Assembly: GCA_035356615.1 (NCBI GenBank)
Contig: DAOQSN010000052.1
Span: 1 to 22,172, forward strand
Source: JAKQDH01 sp029558835
Lineage (GTDB): Bacteria > Planctomycetota > Phycisphaerae > UBA1845
Reading direction: 5' to 3'
DNA length: 22,172 bases
How positions within the stretch are numbered: position 1 is the first letter of the stretch; every line of letters begins with the position of its first letter. This document shows positions 8,272 through 15,013 of this stretch, piece after piece. The position numbers and the translations under genes were made by a program. Below the pieces are notes generated by a model. It did not search any database and had not been told where the DNA came from. It was given only the letters and a program-made list of their open reading frames with translations.

Positions 8272-9174
8272 ATGCATCCGCCGCAGACCATCACGCATAC
8301 GGATCTACCGGGTCTCGCCGTCCGGCGGGGCAAGGTGCGCGACGTGTACGACCTCGGCGACGAAGTGCTGCTGGTGGCCACCGACCGCATCAGCGCCTTC
8401 GACGTCGTGCTTCCCACGCCGATCCCCGGCAAGGGAGCGTTGCTGACGCGCATCTCGAGTTTCTGGTTCGACTTCTTCGCGGACACGGTGCCGCATCACC
8501 TGCTGGAGGTGATCGAGGAGCACACCCCGCCGGGGCTGGAGCGTTATCTCGACGTATTACGCGGGCGGACCATGCGCTGCCGCAAGACGCGGGTGGTGCC
8601 CATCGAGTGCGTCGTGCGCGGCTACCTGGCCGGGTCCGGCTGGAAGGAGTACCAACGGGCCGGCTCGGCCTGCGGCATCCCGTTGCCGGCGGGCCTGCGC
8701 CAGTGCGACGAACTGCCGGAGCCGATCTTCACGCCGTCCACGAAGGCCGAGGTGGGGCATGACGAGAACATCTCCTTCGCGCAGGCGTGCGCCCTGGTGG
8801 GTGCCGACTGCATGAAGCTGCTGCGCGACCGGAGCCTCGCGCTGTATCGCGGGGCGGCCGCGTACGGGCGGCAACGCGGCATCATCATCGCGGACACCAA
8901 GTTCGAGTGGGGCTTGCGCGACGGCGAGTACCTGCTGATTGACGAGGTGCTGACGCCGGATTCCTCACGCTTCTGGCCGGCGGACCGCTATGCCCCCGGA
9001 CGCGAGCAGGAGAGCTTCGACAAGCAGTACGTGCGCAACTACCTGACGACCCTGGTGGACGCCGGTCGGTGGAACAAGCAGCCGCCGGGTCCCGAGTTGC
9101 CGGCGGACGTCGTCCAGAACACGGCCTGCAAGTACCGCGAGGCGCTGGAACGACTGACGGCGAATGTCGCATAG
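8272..9174 (+). CDS. purC: phosphoribosylaminoimidazole-succinocarboxamide synthase
   Basis: The enzyme joins CAIR and aspartate using ATP to make SAICAR, step eight of purine synthesis in the cytoplasm. ATG 8272 gives 300 residues, the usual length of the longer bacterial/yeast-type form; the frame is open to 8164 but the extra residues are repeat-like. Family motifs appear in order: RGKVRDVY (19-26, nucleotide loop), ATDRISAFDV (36-45), IPGKGALLT (51-59), VVRGYLAGSGWKEY (114-127), PIFTPSTKAEVGHDENIS (151-168, substrate site), then IIADTKFEWG and IDEVLTPDSSRFWP near the C-terminus. All key parts are intact. No other purine gene is adjacent. It converges with pyruvate kinase across 187 bp of repeats. 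Confidence 0.95.
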   Translation: MHPPQTITHTDLPGLAVRRGKVRDVYDLGDEVLLVATDRISAFDVVLPTPIPGKGALLTRISSFWFDFFADTVPHHLLEVIEEHTPPGLERYLDVLRGRTMRCRKTRVVPIECVVRGYLAGSGWKEYQRAGSACGIPLPAGLRQCDELPEPIFTPSTKAEVGHDENISFAQACALVGADCMKLLRDRSLALYRGAAAYGRQRGIIIADTKFEWGLRDGEYLLIDEVLTPDSSRFWPADRYAPGREQESFDKQYVRNYLTTLVDAGRWNKQPPGPELPADVVQNTACKYREALERLTANVA

Positions 9175-9232
9175 CGAATAGCGCAGCAGCAAGAACCGAT
9201 GCGGCGACCCGGCTCGGGAGGACGCCCGGCGG

Positions 9233-9265
9233 GGGGTGGCATGGCCAAGCGCAGCGCCGCCATGC
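9233..9265 (-). repeat. dispersed 33-bp hairpin repeat, copy 2
   Basis: This is the exact reverse complement of 1687-1719. GCATGGC (9239-9245) pairs with GCCATGC (9259-9265). It sits in the gap between convergent purC and pyk, where a symmetric hairpin could also serve as a two-way transcription stop. Confidence 0.8.
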
Positions 9266-9289
9266 TCTGCTCGGAGCGCGCGGCCCGCT

Positions 9290-9314
9290 GCCATGGGTGG
9301 CATACCCCCATGGC
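9290..9314. repeat. second hairpin in the purC-pyk gap
   Basis: GCCATGGG (9290-9297) pairs perfectly with CCCATGGC (9307-9314) around a nine-base loop. It shares the CATGG core with the neighbouring 33-bp repeat, so the two are probably parts of one composite repeat element. Confidence 0.6.
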
Positions 9315-9361
9315 AACCGGCAGAGCGGCGCCATCGGCCGGTGCGTGTCCTGTCGGGTGGC

Positions 9362-10831
9362 TCAGCAATCCTGCGTTTCGGGCTGCGGGGACGGTACAAC
9401 CTGGATGGTGATGGTCGGCTGAGCGGCCGGGGCGTTCGGGTCACCCACGACCACCAGCACGTCACCGCCGCGCAGCTCGAACCGGCCAACCAGCTTCTCC
9501 AGCAGCCGCGCTGCGAGCGTGGGGCCGACGGCTGCGGCCGGCTCCACCAGCATCGGCTCCACCCCGTAACATAGTGCCAGCCGGCGGCAGGTGCCCGCTT
9601 CCGTGGTCAACGCGGCAATCGGCGCGCTCAGTCGGTACTTGCTGATCCACCGCGCCGTGCGGCCGGTGCGGGCCCAGGCGGCCACCAGCTTCGCGCCCAG
9701 GTCATGTGCCACCAGCGCGGCACTGCGCGCCACGGCCGAGATCGTCCGGTCCTCACCGCAGGCCACCCGAAACCGTTCGGCCAGCAAATGACGCGGCTGG
9801 CCGATTTCGTCCATCATGCCCGCTTCGTATTCGCAGGCCTCCTGCGTGATGCGGTTCAAGGCGGCGATGGCCTCCACCGGGTATGCGCCGACGGCCGTCT
9901 CCGCCGAGAGCATCACCGCGTCCGCCCCATCCAGCACCGCATTGGCCACGTCGCTCACTTCCGCCCGCGTCGGCACCGGCGCCTTCACCATGCTTTGCAG
10001 CATCTGCGTGGCCACGATCACCGGCTTGCCCGCCTGCCGGGCCCGGGTCACCATCTGCTTCTGCAGCAGCGGCACCCGGGCGACGTCCATTTCCACGCCT
10101 AGGTCGCCGCGCGCCACCAGCAGGCCGTCCGTCTCCTTCAGGATGGCGTCGAGTTGCGCCACCGCCTGCGGTGTCTCGATCTTGGCAATGATCGGCTGGT
10201 CCCCGCCGCGGTCATGCAACTGTGACCGCAGCACGCGGATGTCGTCCGGGCTGCGCACGAAGGACATGGCCGCGTAGTCAAACCCCTGCTCCACCAGCCA
10301 GGCAACATCCGCGCGGTCCTTGTCCGTCAGGGACGAGAGCGCGAGGCGGGAGTCCGGGACGTTCACTCCCTTGCGCGTGCTCAACAGCCCGCCGACCGTG
10401 CAGGTGCAGACGAGTTCGTCCGCCCGATGCTCCGTGACGAGCAGGCGGACCGCGCCGTCGTCGATAAGCACCCGCTCGCCGACGCGTACGTCGTCCACGA
10501 GGCCGCGGTACGTCGTGCCGAAGCGCGTGGCCGTGCCGGCGATCGGCTCGCGCACGATCGTGCAGGCGTCGCCTACTTCGAGATGCGCCTGTTGCGGGTC
10601 GATCGCCCCGATCCGCACCTTCGGCCCGGCCAAGTCGGCCAGGGTGGCCACGTGCACGCCCTGACCGGCAACGACGCGCCGCAGTTCGGCCAGCGTCCGT
10701 GCGTGCTCACCGTGTTCGCCGTGTGAGAGATTGAAACGCACGACGTCGACGCCCTCCGCCACGATGCGTGCCAGCATCTGCGGTGTCGCGCTTGCGGGTC
10801 CCAGCGTAGCTACGATCTTGGTGCGGATCAT
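9362..10831 (-). CDS. pyk: pyruvate kinase
   Basis: The enzyme transfers phosphate from phosphoenolpyruvate to ADP in the last step of glycolysis, in the cytoplasm. The start at 10831 gives MIRTKIVATLGPAS, the classic N-terminus, and 489 residues. The frame is open another 44 codons upstream, but those translate a heptamer repeat. VRFNLSHGE at 31-39 holds Arg32, Asn34 and Ser36 of the active site. The B domain ends near KGVNVPDSRLALSSLTDKD (154-172). Lys217 and Glu219 lie in IIAKIETPQA, Asp243 in ARGDLG (240-245), and Thr275 in ATQMLQSM. The C-terminal domain, about 345-489, is present, so allosteric control is possible. It converges with purC, and no other glycolytic gene is near. Confidence 0.95.
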   Translation of the reverse strand: MIRTKIVATLGPASATPQMLARIVAEGVDVVRFNLSHGEHGEHARTLAELRRVVAGQGVHVATLADLAGPKVRIGAIDPQQAHLEVGDACTIVREPIAGTATRFGTTYRGLVDDVRVGERVLIDDGAVRLLVTEHRADELVCTCTVGGLLSTRKGVNVPDSRLALSSLTDKDRADVAWLVEQGFDYAAMSFVRSPDDIRVLRSQLHDRGGDQPIIAKIETPQAVAQLDAILKETDGLLVARGDLGVEMDVARVPLLQKQMVTRARQAGKPVIVATQMLQSMVKAPVPTRAEVSDVANAVLDGADAVMLSAETAVGAYPVEAIAALNRITQEACEYEAGMMDEIGQPRHLLAERFRVACGEDRTISAVARSAALVAHDLGAKLVAAWARTGRTARWISKYRLSAPIAALTTEAGTCRRLALCYGVEPMLVEPAAAVGPTLAARLLEKLVGRFELRGGDVLVVVGDPNAPAAQPTITIQVVPSPQPETQDC

Positions 10832-10863
10832 GGTCGCGATTGTAGCGAACGGACAAGGCAGGG

Positions 10864-10905
10864 GGCAACAGGAGGCAGGAGGCAAGGGGCAAGAGGCAAG
10901 AGGGC
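10864..10905. repeat. imperfect heptamer tandem repeat upstream of pyk
   Basis: A run of about six 7-base units, mostly variants of GGAGGCA, AGGGGCA and AGAGGCA, lies 33 bases upstream of the pyk start. The strand is strongly purine-biased. Translated frames here are Leu/Pro/Ser/Cys-rich and not real genes. Confidence 0.7.
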
Positions 10906-10920
10906 GCAGCGAGGATGTAG

Positions 10921-10937
10921 GGTGGGCACTGCCCACC
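10921..10937. repeat. short hairpin GGTGGGC-ACT-GCCCACC
   Basis: A perfect 7-bp stem with a 3-nt loop directly follows the heptamer run. I recall the same motif, preceded by TAG as here, as a widely scattered intergenic hairpin in several bacterial groups. It may be REP-like, or a stop for transcription from either side. Confidence 0.6.
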
Positions 10938-11118
10938 GCAACAGCGGAGCGCGCATGGCGCATGGCGAATGCCCGCCCCGAGTTGGTCAGCGGCGTGGGG
11001 GAGGTTATGATCCGCTGCCCCAGGCGGGTGGCTCGTATGCGTGTTCAGCGTGGACGCCATGCCCTCACCCGCCGCCGGCGGGGGTGGGCATGTGCTGCGG
11101 CATCCAGAGGCATGCCTA

Positions 11119-11138
11119 CCCGCGACCGCGGTCGCGGG
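11119..11138. repeat. 20-bp perfect palindrome within a repeat patch
   Basis: The half-site CCCGCGACCG is followed immediately by its reverse complement. The palindrome is flanked by GGCATGCC on the left (11109-11116) and GCATGGCACCC on the right, echoing the CATGG core of the repeats at 1687 and 9233. It lies about 105 bases upstream of the DedA gene. Confidence 0.7.
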
Positions 11139-11244
11139 AGAGCATGGCACCCACCACGCCGAAGGCGCTGAACACGTACGGTCCCGCCGGGATGGGCGCG
11201 GAGCGCTCGGTGTCCGGTGGAGGCCGCCATTTGGAGGACGCAGG

Positions 11245-11928
11245 GTGGATGTGATTACGTTCCTCATCGATCTGTTTGTGCACCTGGATCAGCACCTGAC
11301 CGAGATCGTGCGCAACTATGGTTCCTGGAGCTACGCCCTGCTGGGGGTGATCATCTTCGCCGAGACGGGGTTTGTCTTTACGCCGTTTCTGCCCGGCGAC
11401 TCGCTGCTCTTTGCCGCGGGGACGCTGGCGGCGGCGGCGGCCCTGAACGTGTTCGTGCTCTACGTCCTGCTGAGCGGGGCCGCGATCCTCGGTGACACGG
11501 TCAACTACTGGATCGGCAACCGCTTCGGTGCCTACCTGATTCACCGGCACTCGCGCTGGCTGCGCCAGGAGCACCTGGACCGCACCCACGCCTTCTTCGA
11601 GAAGTACGGCGGCAAGACCATCGTGATTGCCCGGTTCGTGCCCATCGTGCGGACGTTCGCACCGTTCGTGGCCGGGCTGGGGGCGATGAGCTACCGTCGG
11701 TTCCTTGCCTACAACGTGCTCGGGGGGCTGCTGTGGGTGAGTGTATGCCTCGGGGCCGGCTACTTCTTCGGGAACCTGCCGATCGTCCGCGAGCACTTCT
11801 CGCTCGTGGTGCTGGCGATCATCGTGATCTCGATCATGCCCGGGGTGTACACCTGGTACAGCGCCCGGCTGGACGCCCGGCGGAGGGCGACCGCCGCGGC
11901 GGACCCGAACGGCCCCACGCGGGAGTAG
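11245..11928 (+). CDS. DedA family inner-membrane protein
   Basis: The frame opens at 11041 across a repeat patch. The chosen start is GTG 11245, with GGAGG at 11233-11237 seven bases before, giving 227 residues. DedA/VTT-domain proteins are inner-membrane proteins linked to lipid-carrier flipping (undecaprenyl phosphate, phosphatidylethanolamine) and proton-motive-force homeostasis. Visible signatures are IIFAETGFVFTPFLPGDSLLF (36-56), with the acidic Glu40 and Asp52, and IARFVPIVRTFAPFVAGLG (128-146), with Arg130 and Arg136. These correspond to residues reported as essential in E. coli YqjA. Five or so hydrophobic stretches fit the family. The substrate is not readable, and neighbours give no operon context. 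Confidence 0.9.
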   Translation: MDVITFLIDLFVHLDQHLTEIVRNYGSWSYALLGVIIFAETGFVFTPFLPGDSLLFAAGTLAAAAALNVFVLYVLLSGAAILGDTVNYWIGNRFGAYLIHRHSRWLRQEHLDRTHAFFEKYGGKTIVIARFVPIVRTFAPFVAGLGAMSYRRFLAYNVLGGLLWVSVCLGAGYFFGNLPIVREHFSLVVLAIIVISIMPGVYTWYSARLDARRRATAAADPNGPTRE

Positions 11929-12015
11929 TATCCCGCGTCGCCGGAGCCCCTGACCGGTTGGACAGCTCGGGGCGCGGGACCAGGCCGGCGGCGGTGTGGC
12001 GTCGCCGCCGTGCCG

Positions 12016-12047
12016 GCAGCGTCGTCCCCCCGCGGGCGACGTAGTGA
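12016..12047 (-). repeat. dispersed hairpin repeat family 2, copy 2
   Basis: CGTCGTCC (12020-12027) pairs with GGGCGACG (12034-12041) with one G-U pair. Read on the minus strand it closely resembles 2934-2963. The single change within the stem relative to copy 1 keeps pairing possible, which hints that the structure matters. Confidence 0.55.
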
Positions 12048-12160
12048 ACGACGACGCCACGGGGTGTCCTGCGTCGGCCGCGGGGACCGACGCGGCGTGC
12101 TCTGTTGCCTCGTGCCGGCGGCGTCGGCCCAAGGCCCTGTGTGGTCACCTGAGACGAGCG

Positions 12161-12189
12161 TTGCAGCGCTGCCGCCGGGCCGTTAGACT
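12161..12189 (+). promoter_or_regulatory. candidate promoter of the symporter operon
   Basis: TTGCAG (12161-12166) and TAGACT (12184-12189) are separated by exactly 17 bp, placing the transcription start near 12196, about 38 bases before the start codon. The -10 matches consensus at 4 of 6 positions; the -35 matches at three. Confidence 0.4.
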
Positions 12190-12233
12190 CCGCTGAAATT
12201 CCGTTCCGAACGCACGGCAACGCGGAGGAACCT

Positions 12234-13856
12234 ATGGCGCGGCAAAAGGAGCAGTGGGGAACGCGACTGGGGGTCATCCTGGCGGTCGCGGGTTCGGCGG
12301 TCGGGCTTGGCAACTTCCTGCGGTTTCCCGGCAACGCCGCCCAGAACGGCGGCGGGGCGTTCATGATCCCTTACTTCTGCGCCCTGATTTTCCTGGGCAT
12401 CCCCATCTGCTGGGCCGAGTGGTCGATGGGCAAGTACGGAGGTCGCTACGGGTACAACTCGTACCCGGCCATCTTCGGGCTGCTCGGGCGACGGACGGGT
12501 TGGCGCTACGCCGGTGTCCTCGGGCTGCTGATTCCGATCATCATCTACATGTACTACGTGCTCATCGAGTCCTGGTGCCTGGGGTACGCCTGGATGTACC
12601 TGACCGGCCAGGTCAACCTGGGGAGTGATCCGAGCCGGTACATCGAGACGAGCCAGCAGCTCTTCGATGGCTTTGTGGGCAAGGAACAAGATGGGCTGAT
12701 GATGCATGGGACGCTGCATACGAGTGTCGTTTTCTGGATGCTCGCCTTCGCGGTGAACTTCGTCATCATCTTCCGTGGCGTGTCCAAGGGCATTGAGCGG
12801 TTCTGCACGGTGGCCATGCCGCTGCTGCTGGTGTTCGCGCTCATTATTCTGGTGCGGGTACTGACACTGGGGACGCCGGATCCCGCCAAGCCTGATCAGA
12901 ATGTCGTCAGCGGCCTGGGCTTCATGTGGAATCCCAAGCCGCGCACCGGCACCGGCTCGTGGCTGACGGCCCTCGCCGATCCGCAGGTCTGGCTCGCCTC
13001 CGCCAGTCAGATCTTCTTCACGCTGTCGGTCGGCTTCGGCATCATCGCCAACTACGCCAGCTACCTGAAGCCGAAGGACGACGTCGTGCTCTCCGGGCTC
13101 ACCGCCTCGGCCACCAACGAGTTCTGTGAAGTGTGTCTGGGCGGACTGATCACCATCCCGGCCGCGTTCGTGTTCCTCGGGCCGGCCGTCGGTGCGTCGC
13201 TGGACTCGACGTTCTCGCTGGGATTCCAGACGTTGCCGGTCGTCTTCGGCTACATGCCCGCGGGCGCGCTCTTTGGGGGGATCTGGTTCTTCATGCTCTT
13301 CCTGGCGGCCATCACCAGCTCGCTTTCCATGCTGCAACCGGCGATTGCGTTCCTCGAAGAGGGGCTCAACGTTGGTCGGCGTGCCTCCTGCGCTTTGCTG
13401 GGACTCATCACCGGCGCCGGCTCGCTGTTTGTGATTTACTTCAGCTACAAGCTGGTGGCGCTGGATACCATGGACTTCTGGGTCGGCAGCGTGCTGGTCT
13501 ACTGCCTGGCGTTAGTGGAGGTGGTTCTGTTCGCCTGGGTGTTCGGGGCCCGCCGCGGTTACGACGTGGCCGCCGAGGGAGCGGCCATGCCGATGCCGCG
13601 TCTCTTCATCTTTGTCATCAAGTACATCTCCCCGCTGTATCTGCTGATCGTCTTCTTCTTCTGGTGCGTGCAGAAACTGCCGGAGAACGCCCAGCGGTTC
13701 AAGGAATCGGTACCGCTGTTGACGCTCCTGGTGATTGTCGCCACGGCTGTCTTCCTGGCGATCGCGGTCCGCATCGCCGGGCGGCGCTGGCGTCGTGAGG
13801 GCGTCGATGCCCCGGCCGAGCACGGCTTCCGTTCCGTTGCGGAGACCAAACCATGA
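12234..13856 (+). CDS. sodium-dependent amino acid symporter, NSS (LeuT-type) family
   Basis: This 540-residue inner-membrane symporter starts at ATG 12234, with GGAGGA at 12224-12229. It is strikingly LeuT-like from residue 8 onward: WGTRLGVILAVAGSAVGLGN aligns with LeuT without a gap, keeping Ala22 and Asn27 of the sodium sites, while LeuT Asn21 is Ser21 here. QIFFTLSVGFG holds Phe262 and Thr263. SATNEFCEV holds Asn295 and Glu299, equivalent to LeuT Asn286 and Glu290; the latter Glu marks chloride-independent members. AAITSS (sodium site 2, TM8) is also kept. About twelve TM segments are visible, plus an extended C-terminal tail. Family knowledge indicates amino acid uptake driven by sodium. 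The stop overlaps the start of a 50-residue ORF, so the two are translationally coupled. Confidence 0.93.
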   Translation: MARQKEQWGTRLGVILAVAGSAVGLGNFLRFPGNAAQNGGGAFMIPYFCALIFLGIPICWAEWSMGKYGGRYGYNSYPAIFGLLGRRTGWRYAGVLGLLIPIIIYMYYVLIESWCLGYAWMYLTGQVNLGSDPSRYIETSQQLFDGFVGKEQDGLMMHGTLHTSVVFWMLAFAVNFVIIFRGVSKGIERFCTVAMPLLLVFALIILVRVLTLGTPDPAKPDQNVVSGLGFMWNPKPRTGTGSWLTALADPQVWLASASQIFFTLSVGFGIIANYASYLKPKDDVVLSGLTASATNEFCEVCLGGLITIPAAFVFLGPAVGASLDSTFSLGFQTLPVVFGYMPAGALFGGIWFFMLFLAAITSSLSMLQPAIAFLEEGLNVGRRASCALLGLITGAGSLFVIYFSYKLVALDTMDFWVGSVLVYCLALVEVVLFAWVFGARRGYDVAAEGAAMPMPRLFIFVIKYISPLYLLIVFFFWCVQKLPENAQRFKESVPLLTLLVIVATAVFLAIAVRIAGRRWRREGVDAPAEHGFRSVAETKP

Positions 13857-14005
13857 CCCTGGCGGGCTGGATCTTCATGCTGACTTCCGTTACCTGCGTC
13901 ACCGGGCTTGTGGTCTGGTGCTTCTATCGCGTGCTCACCCGCCCTTCCAACGCGGAACGCATGCACGCGCCCCTGGACATCGACCCGCAGGACCGGGAAG
14001 CGTGA
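13853..14005 (+). CDS. 50-residue single-TM protein coupled to the NSS symporter
   Basis: ATG 13853 overlaps the symporter stop in an ATGA arrangement, which favours re-initiation by the same ribosome. The predicted protein is 50 residues: a hydrophobic helix at about 5-25 (GWIFMLTSVTCVTGLVVWCF), then YRVLTRP and a short polar tail ending DIDPQDREA. It resembles the small MetS-type subunits that accompany some bacterial NSS transporters (such as MetPS of Corynebacterium), where the small protein is needed for transport. Inference: it is an accessory subunit or stabiliser of the transporter. It is short, so only position, overlap, and the TM-plus-basic-edge layout support it. Confidence 0.75.
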   Translation: MTLAGWIFMLTSVTCVTGLVVWCFYRVLTRPSNAERMHAPLDIDPQDREA

Positions 14006-14045
14006 CGACGGCGCCCGACCTCCTCTATCCGGCTGGGGGACAGGC

Positions 14046-14076
14046 GTGCCCCACGGGGGTACAGGGTGCCCCCCTG
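14046..14076 (+). terminator. paired hairpins after the symporter operon
   Basis: GTGCCCC (14046-14052) pairs with GGGGTAC (14056-14062, one G-U), and CAGGG (14062-14066) pairs with CCCTG (14072-14076). They lie 40-70 bases after the last stop codon. No T-tract follows. Confidence 0.35.
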
Positions 14077-14196
14077 CGGCCGGGTCGCAGGCGGCATACA
14101 TCGTCTGCCCACGTCGCCACCGGTCGAGATTTGTAACGAACCCGTAACCCAGCCCAATTCGGTCGATACGCTGCGAACCGCGCCGCCGGTCGTGAG

Positions 14197-14202
14197 TATA
14201 AT
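14197..14202 (+). promoter_or_regulatory. isolated perfect -10 box
   Basis: TATAAT lies about 800 bases before the next gene. No good -35 sits at the usual spacing. If used, it would transcribe the hairpin region that follows. Confidence 0.3.
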
Positions 14203-14393
14203 CCCCCGGACAGACCAGAAGGCGTCCTGAGTCGTTGGTCCGGGATGCCGTGTCGCCGGACGAGTTGGCACTGTAGCGGGCTGCGGCCCCGAAGGTGCGG
14301 CACGAACGCGGTCGGCGGCCGGAAACGGGCACCGGCTCCGGGACGCCGGCGACAAACTCATACTGTGTCGCGCTTCTCCCAACCCACGTAGGC

Positions 14394-14446
14394 GGCAGCG
14401 GGGGGTCGAGCCTTGCCATCCCCAAAACCCTTGACCTCCCGCTGCC
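14394..14446 (+). ncRNA. strong 13-bp hairpin, possible structured RNA
   Basis: GGCAGCGGGGGGT (14394-14406) pairs with ACCTCCCGCTGCC (14434-14446) through 13 positions with one G-U pair, around a 27-nt loop. It is the most stable hairpin in this gene-free kilobase and lies about 190 bases downstream of TATAAT. No known RNA family is recognised. Confidence 0.3.
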
Positions 14447-15013
14447 ACCCCCCCAAACCTAGACCTGCTACGAACGGCCACGAGATTCCGGAACCGGAGG
14501 CTTTGGCATGCCCCGCCCGCAGGCGTCTTCCTGTCGCCAGGCACGCGGGCGCGGCATTGTGGCAGCCCGGAGCTTGCCGGCGGCGGACGGGGCGACCGCG
14601 TGCAGCCCGCGTTCGTTTCGCCTTCCCGCCCCGCGGAACCCCCGCTAACCACTGTTGCGTTGCGCGTGTCCCGTTTGTACAAGTACGGTACGTTCGTGCG
14701 CAAACGTCCGTCCGGGTCTGCTGTCGGGATCGTGGCGCAATCTGGGCACCACTTGGGTGCTCGCCGGAGCACGGGACAGGAAGGATTGGAACCCGATCCC
14801 GCCGGGAAGCCGCGGCCACGACCACGCCGCCTGCCGGCCCGGAATCGATCGTGCGAACGTGCGACATTCCTGGGCCGGAGTCTTCCCGCGGCTTTTGGAC
14901 GACTTTGGACAGGTTCCGCTCGCGGCCCACGGATGGGTCGGCGTCATGCACGCCACGCCGGTTGAACCTCGCCGGTGCGGCCGGGCGCGACTGCGAAGGC
15001 AGGGAGACAGCGG

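Larger units (their letters stand above)
11929..12233. other. gap between DedA and symporter genes: repeat plus promoter
   Basis: About 305 bp without a gene. It contains the second copy of hairpin family 2 (12016-12047) and a candidate promoter for the symporter gene (12161-12189). The remainder is GC-rich and I see no conserved coding pattern on either strand. Confidence 0.6.
14006..15013. other. one-kilobase gene-free region with hairpins
   Basis: About 1008 bp with no believable gene. The longest frames (such as minus 14358-15086 and plus 14413-15039) are Arg/Pro/Ala-rich and resemble no family. The region contains hairpins at 14046-14062 and 14062-14076, a perfect TATAAT at 14197-14202, a 13-bp stem at 14394-14446, and a TTTGGAC pair near 14894-14910. 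It could be a long leader for the HEAT-repeat gene, a noncoding RNA locus, or a decayed gene. Confidence 0.5.

Noticed and set aside
12183..13337. 384-codon minus-strand frame opposite the symporter gene
   Set aside because: Composed of Arg, Glu and His runs typical of antisense to membrane-protein codons.
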